From NCBI GenBank assembly GCA_949128115.1, contig OX421966.1, positions 31,203,042 through 31,267,041 on the forward strand: 64,000 nucleotides of DNA, in the 5' to 3' direction. Shown in pieces: positions 11,401-23,400 of this stretch (its first letter is position 1; each line of letters starts with the position of its first letter). Both the position numbers and the translations under genes were made by a program. The notes under the pieces were generated by a model. That model was not told where the DNA came from, did not search any database, and saw only the letters and a list, made by a program, of their open reading frames with translations. Source of the DNA: Anaspis maculata. Taxonomy: Eukaryota; Arthropoda; Insecta; Coleoptera; Scraptiidae.

Positions 11401-14400
11401 GAAAAAAATTTAAGATCAGAAATACTTTTTACCTTGTAACTTGATACACAGCAGAAGAGGGGACTTCAACATATCAAAAGTGCTCATCTTTGGGACTGCC
11501 ACAAATCAGTATACAGGGTGGAAGTTTATTATTTTTCTTTACTTGCTTTCTTTCTTGAGAGACTGATAACTGGGAAAAACGGTTTTTGGCTAGTTTTGTA
11601 GACTATTATGTTCTGCCAATAAATATATCAATAATATACCACCCAGCAACTGCTGTGTATCAAGTTACAAGATAAAAAGTATTTCTGATCTTAAATTTTT
11701 TTCTTGGTGGAATTGATCTAGATTGAGGCCAGTTCTAGTTCTTTATGATGTCATACTGAACATATAAAAATAATACATCCGTGTAATAGTCCAGTCAAAT
11801 TAAGCAAAAATCTGGCCAAACCGGAAATAAATTCGGAAGTTGACGAAATTTGGTGGATCGATGCAGAATTCAACGCGGAATAACATACTAAAATTCCCGA
11901 GAATTCCAACGCTTGGCTTTTTTCTAGGACCAATAAAAGAGCGCCATCCTTGTAAATTTTCGATTTTTTCTGAATAACTTGTAAACTATCACATTAAGAA
12001 CACAAAAACCAGCAAAGTAAATGTAGCCCGTTAAATTCTTAAGAGATCAATATAAAATTCATCACTTTGTGGTTGATAGTCTCTGAGATACAGCGTCTGC
12101 TAGAACGCAGTGAAAATGACTCAGAATTTATTCCCGGATTTTACGTAACAATTTGCATAGTGTCAGTTCAGGGGCTGTAACGTGGACAGAAAATGTGCGG
12201 AATCCAACGTGTTTCTTATTTTTGGAAAGCCAATTCAACATTCGGTATCACACTTTTGTCTAGAAGTCGCCAACTTCAAAATGGTACTTTTCCTCAACCT
12301 TTGAAATCGATACTTGAAGTCCCGAAGAATCCCCAAAGATCGATTATTTTGATACCATGCCATTTGCCTACTTTTTCAAGTAGAGCAAAACCATCCAGGA
12401 AATATGTGAAGAATTGAATACCAAAACCATAGGATGTTTTAGAATGTTTTTCCCAGTGATGGTTACTTAGTTATATGGGTTGAAAGACTAAAACGACCTA
12501 TTGGAGAAAAAGATAGGTAGTCCGGACACAAACTGCTGAATACTGTACGGACCTTGCATTTGATGATACAAAATGCCACTCAGCAGACGTAGTGAATATA
12601 TTTATGTACTTTCCACGTCTGCCAAGTGGCATCTTACACCTAAAATGCAAGGTCCGTACAGTATTCAGCAGTTAGTGTCCGAACTACCAATTTTTTTCCA
12701 AGTATGTCGTTTTAGTCTTTTAACCCATATACCTCAGGAACCATCACTAGAAAAAAGATTCTGAAACATGTTATTTTTTTGGTATTCAATCCTTCACATA
12801 TTCTCCAGATGGTTTTTCCATACTTGGAAAATGAAGCAAATGGTATGGTATGGAAATAATCGATTTTTGGGGATTCTTCGGAACTTCAAGTATAAATTTG
12901 AAAGGTCGAGGAAAAGTACCATTTTGAAGTTGGCGACTTCTAGACAAAAGTGTGATACCAAATGTTGAATTGGCTTTCCAAGATTATGAAACACACTGAA
13001 ATCCGCACATTTACTGTCCACGTTACAGCCCTTGAACTGACACTATGCAAATTGTTACGTAGAATCCGGAAATAAATTTTGAGTCATTTTCACTGCGTTC
13101 TAGCAGACGCTGTATCTCGGACACTATTAACCACAAAGTGATGAATTTGATACTGATCTCTTGATAATTTAACGCGCTACATTTGCTTCGCTGGTTTTTG
13201 TGTTCTAAAGGTGATAGTTTACAAGTTATTCAGAAAAAATCGTAAATTTAGAAGGATTGCGCTCTTTTATTGGTCCTAGAAAAAAAGCCAAGCATTGGAA
13301 TTTTCGGGAATTTCAGTATGTTATTCCACGTTAAATTCTGCATCGATCCACCAAATTTCGTCAACTTCCGAATTTCTTTCCGGTTAAAACCTATTTTGAC
13401 TGGACTATAACTGATGCATTTTGATTTACAGGGTGGGAAGGAAGTCTTTTTCACGTTTACATTTTTTTACTTGGTGAAATCGGCTCACACAACAATTGCG
13501 AATGGTTCTTTTGACAACTCAAGAGTTTCTAGTCAAACATATTTATCAAATTATATAGAGTTTTTCTAGAGCTGCGTTTTTATTCACAGATTTAAATCAA
13601 ATAAATTCAACAAATTAAACTGGATGAAAGAGAGAAAGTGAAGAATAATAATAAACTTTCACCCTGTATACTGATTTGTAGCAGTCCCAGAGATGAAGAC
13701 ATTTGATATGTTGGAGAGGGGACTGAAAGCTTGCCAAAGTAAAAGAAAAACCGTTTTTGTTTGATTAATTCCCAGCCAGTTGAAAAAATCATCATAAAAT
13801 CCTCACTCAAAAATTTTGAATCACCCTAGTATGGTGCTTTTACCTAGTGTTCTCTTTTCACTTGCTAGTATGCAATAATCGATAGCTTAAACTGAGTCAC
13901 GTGTGTCATATTCGGCTGTTCTGATTAGCTGAATTGGAGATGAGGGCGATAATCATTATCAAATGACACATAACTTTCGTTTTTTGAGAAAAATCAAAAA
14001 CTAACAATGATACAATTTTGGTACAACGGTTTTTTTACATAAAAACATGTGAGTAACCACTTGCACGTATCAAAATTCGTGGACAATTTTTTTTGTCATT
14101 TTCGACTTTGGCCGAACCGTGAACTAGCCAGAGTTGATTTTTAAAAAATTTTCAAAAAATAACTTGGACCCCCCTGGGCCCTGCTGGATATTTTTTATAT
14201 TTGATTTTTTTTGGTCGAGAGTTTTCAAGAACCCTATAATAGTTACAACTTTCCAGCGCTAGCCGCATTTGATTTTCAAAAAAAAATTTTTTCGGCCCAC
14301 CCTATTACACAAGCCAAACAATGAATATTCGTCTGAATATATTCTTCTGTTGGGAGAGGGACTTTGCCTTTTCGCTTACCATGTAAACGTCAAATTCGTC

Positions 14401-17400
14401 CAAAAAATAAAATGGGAACTCCATGCACTGCCACAGCGAATACAGGAACCCGACGGTGGAGAACGAACGTTCACCCCCGGATAAATTGGCGGTACTGGTC
14501 AGTCCCTGAGAACCCTGTTGAGGGATGACGTTCATGGATAAACTCTTGGCGTCCATGTCGATGTCCAGCGATCCTTGGAACTGTCTGCACTGCATGAAAC
14601 GGGTGAAGGAATCCTTTATGTACAATATGAAATACTTTTCGGTTTGTTTGTAGTGAGTCCTGCGTTTCCCTATGGCGCGGGTGAGTTCCTCGAGGTCGAT
14701 CTGTATGACAGCCACGACTTTTTTGATGTCGCTGAATTTTTTGAACAGCAACTTGTAACGGGCGTTGACCGCTTCGAAATTTTGCGAGTCGTTTTCGATG
14801 CGTTTCACCGACGATTCAAGGCTGTTGATTTCGTGGAGAATTTCTTGAATGGTGCGGTGGGTCTCGAGGCGACCGCCCATTTCGCTGGCCCGTTCCAGGA
14901 GGTGCTTCAAGGTGTTCTGCTTGACCACGACGGCGGCACGGGTCTCCTGCAGGCGGACTTCGTACTGTCGCGCGCGTTTTTTGTTGAACTCGTCACTGGT
15001 CGAGATTTCGCTTTTCCTGTCGATCTGCTTTTGGATTTTCACCTGGAAAACATGAATGATGAAATGGAGAGAAATAATGTCGCAAAATAAACAGAAAGGT
15101 TGGTTGAAAGGTTCGAAGTTTGACCCTAAAATATTTAATTGATTTAATTCTTGGTCATCAAATGTGAAATGTCGAGTTCTCTGGAGTTTATGATGATGCA
15201 GTTGTTTGTGAAACAAAAGTGCCAAAAAACCCAAATAAGAGGGTAATGGGAGGTGTTTCTAGAGAAGTGTCAAAAAATGATATGCACTCTTTTTCAGGCC
15301 AATTTTGAGGTGCCGATTCAAAATTCTTGAGAGTCAAATCTTTTTGAATGGTTCCTCAAAAGTGCACGAAGCTAGGCGCGTACCGACTTCACTAATGGGA
15401 ATTCAGAAATCTAAAAAAAAAAAAAACAGACGAAAACAAAACAACATTGAATTACCTCTAGACCTTGAATGCGATCCTGCAGCTCACTGTTTGCATCTTT
15501 GAGCTGTTCGAGTTTCCCCTCATTTTCACCAATGGCAACTTTAATTTCACGCAGCTCCTCAACGACGCGATCCAATGCGGCATTTTTATTGTTCAAGGTG
15601 ATGGTGATTTCTGCGAGTTCGTTTTCCTGCAAAAGAAAATCATTATGACGACCAATATAAATGCGTTCCCATAAGGGAAAATCACTGGAGCCACTGAAAT
15701 AATTTTCAAGAGGAAAAAGCATTTTTATGCGTAAGCTGATTTTAATATGCCTATGTAGGCTTAGCTACCGCGCACCGCACCACCGCATATGGCGAATCCT
15801 CAAGATTTTTTTTTCTCCTCAGCGGCACTTTTATCGTGGCTATAGGAGTTCAATTTGCCTTTATTTTATAATCATCAATACACTAAAAAAATTCCATTTT
15901 CAAGACAACACCCAGACTATTATTACCGGGAATCGAACCCGGAGCTCCACTTCGCCGAGCGGGTGCGCATCCCACTCGACTAGTGGGCCGTCGCATGTGG
16001 CGAATCCTTAGTCATGTCTGGATTCTGGATTCAATAGGGAAGTTGATAGGACGTATACTTATCTAGCACGCAGACTTCGCTTTTGGACCCATTGTACCCC
16101 TCCCAGACCAGCCGCACTAACTGAGCTACAATGTGGTGTTTGGATGCTTGGTATATCCAAACACTGAGGCCGACAAGCGAACAATAATTGACTATTCAGC
16201 CTTGGCCCCCAACACAAGTGTAGATGTGATTAACATCCGACGCCCAAGCCGGTACGTTTCTGGATTCGTCCGTCTCCCTAACTACGCTGTCTGTTGTTCT
16301 CTATACATTGCCGTACTGCCGGTAACATGCGTAATACTCGGAGGGTTTGCCTAGGGCCATCCAAGGAAGAGTTATAAGCCAGCTCAGAATCGATGGCACC
16401 ACCTCTCGGCGGTTTCCGATTTAGCGTTGCTGCAGTCGAGATATCACTCGACTGAACCTGTGTACTACACGCTATGCGCTCTCCATTCTTAGTCATGGCA
16501 TTGAAAACACTTGAACCATCTCTACCTGGTTTTCCACAGAATAAAAACAGCTAAGTGAAATAAAAAACACGGTAACGCCTCCAAAATAGGTTATTGTTAG
16601 CCCTATTACCTTCCTTGGGCACTTCTATTTGACAGATAACAGCCAAAAACTAATGAACGCATTCCAGGATCAACGACCTCAGCAGTTATAGTAAAAGATT
16701 ATACGGACATCACTTTGAAAATGGTCTTATTCGTCTTGAAGTATCCCTCAAGGCGGATATATCCGTTGTTATACAAGGTGTTTGTAAACTTGGGGGACAA
16801 CATTGAACAGTAGGTAGAGAAATGCTCCAAAAGTGAGGAAAAAATATTGAAAACAATGTGTCTTTTTTTAGAAATATGGAGTCAAAAGGTGGTCCTTCGA
16901 CCCCTTATATTTTTGGTTTTTTGAAAGAATTCAGTTAACTCTTTTCATCAGACAAAAAAGCAAGTTTTTTGAACCTCTGAATGTGTTGTGTTATAATTTT
17001 GTTTAGTTTACAGGGTGAGTCAAAAATTCTAAAAATTCATTTTTCCTTGAAAATGCTCGTGAAGTTCTGGAGGTCATAAAACTGATGTAGAGCAACAAAT
17101 AATACAAATAGTTCCCATATAAAATTTTCTACATGCATTTTTGAAAAAAACTGGATTTCCAAAATTTACGATTTACCCTGTATAGTAATAGTAAAGGTCT
17201 GTTCCATCAGGAGTCCCTGACTGTTCGTGGACGTCAGCAGCTTGCGCATTACGATTTATGGAACGTCAAAAATTGCGTTCCGGCAACAATAGCCCGACGC
17301 AGTAATAACCGTTTTCGCCGAGGTATGTACGCTATTTTACTGACAATTATTCAATGCATATTATTATTAGCAATGCATATAAGCCACAATAATTATTATT

Positions 17401-20400
17401 GTGTTGAAAATCGTCTTTATCAAGTGAACGCTTCACGACAGTGGCTCTCACTTTGACGTATTGACAATCTGACATGAAAACAAGTCATAGCCAGTTTTTC
17501 TTTTGAAAACAACCGATCATGTATGAACCAGACATAGAAATGTTTGATCTCACGCCTCCTGAATCTCGGCAAGGGGCCGAAGAAGCTACGGCAAATCTAA
17601 TAGCTAGCCAAAAACAGTCGCGATCGATACGAGAAAGGATTTCTCCTTGAGAAAATAGAAGCCCGGCACATGTTGGGGCTACCTACTTATTCCATGCTGA
17701 TATGCTTGGTGAAAATAAGTGTCAAAACTGACATCTCGCAATCCCAGAATCAAAGAATTTCTCAAAATGTGAGTCATCCACTTCACTTCCCTCTCAATTA
17801 TCACATGCCGATGTACCTAAAAAGGCTAATAGAATATTTTTTTGAATAAAATCACGCCAAAACATAACCTGGAACGAAACAAACAGCGATCTGTCAAGTG
17901 TCATGTGGATGCAATTTTTGCAAGCAATCACGTCAAAGACCAGCGATCATAGAAGGCTAGGTTTTTCTGCCCAAGAGATGGAACACATACGTTACCTACC
18001 TCTTAGAAGTCTGAAATGAAACAGTTACTATGATGATTGTCAGTAAATGAAATTACAAAACACATTCAAAAGTTTGAACACATCGCTTCTTGGTATGTTG
18101 AAAAGAGTTAACTGAAATCTTTCAAAATTACGAAAATAGAGGGGGTCGAAGGACCACCTTTTGATTCCCCATATTTCCAAAAGTTGAAGCTCTGAATTTT
18201 TTTCAACATTTTTCAGAGACTTTTGAAGCATTTCTTTAACTGCAGTTCAATTTTCTACTCCAAGTTTGGAGACACCATGTATGGAATCATTTTAGCATGA
18301 CCACACTTTCTCTTCCATTAGTAGGGTACCCACCTCCGCCCTACTAATGGAAGACAAGGGGGGTCGTGAAAGTAAAAGTGATGTGCCAGAACATCGTTCA
18401 ATCTAGCGGAAAACCGCAGATGTTTTGCAACTGACACGACCTCAAATCGCACAAAACATAAAAGCAACAATTTACACAACGTCGAATGGTTTCACTGGAA
18501 CTCACCAACAACTCAACGCTAGCCACTTCCGGTGCTGCCGACGCCTTGAGCTGATCCAACTGACCTCGAAGTTTATTTTTCGCTTCGTGCAACTTGCGAA
18601 TCTTTTGATCCAGCTGGTTGCGTTTCCCGTTTTGCTCAGCAATTTCGCGCGATTTGATGGAAAATTGATTTTCGAATTCCCTCTTGCGCGCCGTCAAATT
18701 CTTGATGGAGTGCTCCATTTGTCTGCAGAAGAGAAAAAGTTACAAGGAACCAAAGTGGTGCTCGAGTAAAATCAAGAAGACGACTTACTGCACGAGTTCT
18801 TTGCTGTCGACTTGGAGAAACCTGGCTCTTTTGTAGGTTGAAGCGTAAGATTTGTAATTGGGATCGGGGAAGTACCTGTCGCCCTCTATCGTCAGACCAA
18901 TGCGACAGTTGCGAGGGACGTGGTTTCTGTTAGATAACAGTTCCATGGCCCTTTCGTTGCTCGGAATCAAGAGAACGTCTTCGATGGACATCTGATCGAC
19001 GATTGTATTGGAGACGACGGGATCGTCCACTTCGATGGCGTTGTAGATGCTGACGCAATCCGAAGGCGCTTGGACGAGTCTGGCTCTCACATCGTGTCGC
19101 TGAAATTATACAAAGATCGCAAATGATGAAGCCAATTGAGAGATGGAAGAACAGGGTCAATGCATGCAAATCAATCACAGTACAACGAGTTTCTTATTAC
19201 CTTGTTCACAAACTGTGCAGTGATGATTTGCGGTTTTCTACCGCGCCCGATCGCTCTCTGGAAAATATCCGAAAGGAGCCTATTGTCTTTCACGTTATCA
19301 ACGACGAAAGTTTCCAGCATTTTAGGCGTTAGGTAGCCCTCGACGGCGACGCCCCACTTCTTTTCTTTCAGCTTGACATGCATTCCCAAAGGTCCTTTGG
19401 GCACTTTCGAAAACCTGTGCTTGTTTTGTTCGATCATTCTCATGACCGCCGGCATGTGCTGACCGTACACGTAAAGAGCATCGCCAGATTGATGAGTGAG
19501 AGCTGTCAAATTGGTCCTTTCGTTTGCTGTTGAAAGAAACGACGATCAATCTGCTTCAGATGAAAGCCACAAAAATATATTGTACTTACCAATTTGCGAA
19601 TCGATATGGCCGATTTCCCTTCTGAGATTCTGCTGTTCGTCCTCTTTCTTCTGCAGGTCGCTCCTGATTTGATAGAGATCGTTCCGGGACGTCGTCAAGT
19701 GATCGTCCATGTCTTTGATTTTATCTTCCATGTCTTTTAGAGCATTTAATCTTTGGGCTTTGGCCTGTTCCGCTCTCGATAAACTGCAATACCATTTTGT
19801 TCGTTGAAAAAAATCGATGATGAAATCAAAAAGATATATTACCTTTCGTTGATGTTTGCCATTTCATTTCGAATGACGGTAGCATCACGCGTTTTGTTGT
19901 CGATGGCGGTGCTGATGGTGTGTTTCTCTTGTCTCTTTCGGCTGTAGCTGGCGCGCAACTCGTCGACTACACGCCTCACGTCGTTCAAAGGACGAGATTG
20001 GACCTTGATTGTCTCTTTCAATTCGCATACTTGTTGTTGCAGTTCCCTGGATGAACACGAACGTCAAGGATGGAGTTGGAGTGGTGAAATAAGGCGTTGT
20101 GGAATCAATTCCAGCGGGCTTATTTCTCGCCAGAAATTTACCATCCAGGTCTCTTTCGGAAGCTACAGAGGTACGATGAATTGATCATAAAAAACATTTT
20201 CTTAATGCAAAAAATATTTTTTTCTTTTTTTCAAGTTTCGAAAATGTTTTCATGTTCAATTCATAGTGCCTCCTTGTAGCTTTCGAAAGAGACCTGAATT
20301 GTCAATGTCTCTCAAGGATAAGCCCGTGGAAATTGATTCCGCAAGGTTTTATTTCACCAACCCAACTTCATCTTCAAGGTTGGGATCATCGCGCCTTCAA

Positions 20401-23400
20401 ACTACCTTCCAGTTTTGGTAGTTTATAATTTATAATTTTTCAATTTTAGGCGCTATGGTTTCCCAAATCCTCACTGATAAGAGTTTTTATGTGGTAGAGA
20501 ATGAATCATTATCCTTATCATGTCAAAATTTCACTGCGATTGGATTGGCCGTTTTCCTAAAAACGGTTCTTTTCTTGTAAAAACCATTTCGGAACCGTTT
20601 TCAAGAAAACGGCCAATCTGATCGCAGAGAAATTTTGATGAGCCATTTTCTACCAGCAAGGATTTGTGAAACCACAGCGCCTCAATTCGAAAATTAAACT
20701 ACCGAAATTGGAAGGGAGTTTTCAGGAGCGAGGATCCCAGTCTCAACATCAACATGAAGTGAAGGATGAATGAAGGTGAATGAAGTAAAAGGAAAAGTAA
20801 AATTCGCGTGACGTCATAGCTGCTTCCATAAGCGCTGCGCGTGGAACAAACACAGCATGCGAGTGTCGCGGTGAGAGGACTAGAGATGAGAGATGGAGAT
20901 GCAGTACTGACGTCACCAGCGTTCTATTTCAATTTTTTAAGGCACTTAGAATTGAGATATCGCGCCGCGGTTTTCACCATAAATCATATAAAACATTGAA
21001 ATTTTATTTAAAAAATGAAAATTATAGGGTGATTTCATGTAGAGGGAGTTAATGGCAAAATGTCAATGGTGTCATTGTCATCTGTCAAGTTTCATCCATG
21101 TCGGAGCAACGTCAACCGGACTAACCGCACTAAATACTGTCATATCTACGTGTTTTGTTCACATACTATTTTCTTCGGCGTTTAAGAGATCGAGATTGTG
21201 ATTTCTAATCATTCTAACAATGCCTTACACCTGTCATGTGCCCCAATGCAATTCCCTAACAAACACCAAAACATAACTCGATCCTTGCGCTGCCTGCTGG
21301 TGATCAGGTGAACGAATTTCATGCCATCACCTCACCCTATACAGTCCTTTTTGTTTTTCAAAAGTCCATTGTGGTGCAAATGACCGACATCTTCGCATTG
21401 AAGGTGAATGCAAAGGTGTGTGTCATTTGCACCACAATGGACTTTTACAAAAAAAAAATAGACTATAGGCTATTTTGTTTGGGCAAGTGGGCATACGTAA
21501 AGGCGCCAAATTTTGAAAACTTTTGTACATCTGTCAGTTGAATGGCAACGCTGCATGCTCTGTCTATCCCTCTGACCAGCTACTGGTTCCTGGCTGTAAC
21601 TTTTACACACACCCCAAATTATTTGTGAAATTTTAGGTACACTACAAGATATTCTAGTGGTTATTTTCAATATCAGTGTAGGAAACTATGAAATCCGCGC
21701 CACATATGCGCACCTAAACGAAACGACCTATTCCCTAACAAACGTCAAAACATAACTCGGTTCTTGCGCTGCCTGCCGGTGATCAGGTGAACGAGTTTCA
21801 TGCAATCACCCTATTATTGCACTAATTTCGTATTTAAAAATCCACAAACTTGTAATCGAAACTATTTTTATAAGTACTTACTCAATTTTCTTTTTAATTT
21901 TGCCGATTTCCTCAGTTTTATTGGAGCTGTCGCCCATGATTGAGTCATATTTCTTTTGGGCATTCGTTGCCACGGACTGATCTTGCGCAACTTCTGCCTC
22001 GCAATCTCTCACTTTCGCCCAAAGCAGCTCCACGTGAGCTTGACCCACCCGATCTTGAATGTCAGCAATGGAATTGTGATGATCAACCATTTTTTTCAAT
22101 TTCAGCAGCTCGTTTTCTATCGACTCCATGTGCTTGAAAAAAAAGCATATCTTATAATATAGGGGGCGCAAAATTAGAAACAACAACTTGAACGTAAAAT
22201 GAGAGCGAGAAAATAAATACAGGGTGATCATTTGGAATTATCCATCTGCAGTAACTACCGATTCCTAGTGAATATTTCTTTGAGCAAAAACAGGTCGAAT
22301 TTTATAGGGGACATCCAAAAGATACATTGGTAAATTTCTGTCTTCAGCCCCCCATGAGGCGACCCCACTCACCCCAACTTTGAAATTTCAAATGACACCA
22401 CCTACCTTGCGACACATCAAATTGAAGAGAATTATTAAAAATTTAAAAATTCTCTGCATCCCATTTTATATTCTGGATCCTTCAGTTCTTTTCAATTTAG
22501 TCAGCGTCATCCTAGATAACATCCAAGAAGATAATTTTTGGTGGAAAAAGTGCCAGCCAAATTCACCCCTTTGCTCTACCCCACCTTAACTTCAAAATTT
22601 AACAAGACACCACCTACTTTGTGATACATCAAATTAAAGGGAATTAAATTCTCTTTCTGAAAACAATTTTTTGGAAATATTCAACCCCTCCCTCATTGAA
22701 TTCGACATTTGGAGTATTCTAGGAGGGAAACGGGGGCTTGAGAAATTTGAAAAAAATTTGTTCAGGAAGAGATAACAATTTCCTTCAATTTGATGTATCA
22801 CAAAGTAGGTATTGCCATTTTAGTCTTTTAAGATGAGGTGGGGGAAGGGAGTGGGTGAATTTAGTTGGCACTTTTTCCACAGAAATTTGTCTCTTTCGAT
22901 GCTGTGCATGATGACGTTGACTGCATTGAAGAGAGCTGACAGCTCAAGAATATTAAATTGGACACTCAGAGAATTTTAGGAAGAAGGGGGGTGGGGTTAA
23001 AAATTTCATAAATATTTTTTCAGAAAGAAAATTTAATTCTGTTGATATTGATGTATAGCAAAATAGGTAGTGTCATTTGAAATTTCAAACTTGGGGAAGG
23101 TGGAGGCGAGGGGGTTAAAGATAGAAAATAGATACAGAAGGAAGTATAGGTATAGAGGGTTGGCAGATACTACAGACCTGGGGGCCAATTTTTGAAAATA
23201 TACGTAAAGTTACGTATACGCAAATTTGCGTACGAAGATTTACGTATACGTTTCCGTTTGCCAATTTTTGAGCAGTGTTCGCAAAACGAAAAACGTTCGA
23301 ATTGGGTCTTCGTAAATAAACGCATGGTAGACGCGACAACGTTGCAAATATCGGTGCATTTTATCTACTCAAGCCACGCCAAGCCTACCAAAGCTTTCAA

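Larger units (their letters stand above)
8711..14304. mobile_element. 5.6-kb DNA transposon with 8-bp target duplication in SMC6 intron 11
   Basis: Termini TAGGGTGGGCCGAAAA and the inverse TTTTCGGCCCACCCTA are flanked on both sides by the 8-bp direct repeat TTACACAA (8703-8710 and 14305-14312). The inverted similarity spans about 80 bp. Inside are a decayed transposase (9771-10500) and a large palindrome (10607-14121). An 8-bp duplication fits the hAT or P superfamilies; the transposase does not let me decide. It makes up 5.6 of 5.9 kb of the intron. Confidence 0.85.

Noticed and set aside
8961..14304. Horizontal transfer or virus-like large element (Polinton) because of the long inverted repeats
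   Set aside because: No polymerase, integrase or capsid frames; the 8-bp duplication and transposase remnant fit an ordinary DNA transposon.
14575..15090. 171-codon plus-strand frame
   Set aside because: It is the antisense shadow of SMC6 exon 11.
15922..15990. Functional tRNA gene
   Set aside because: A and B boxes are present but the anticodon and acceptor arms do not fold properly, and the flanks look multicopy.
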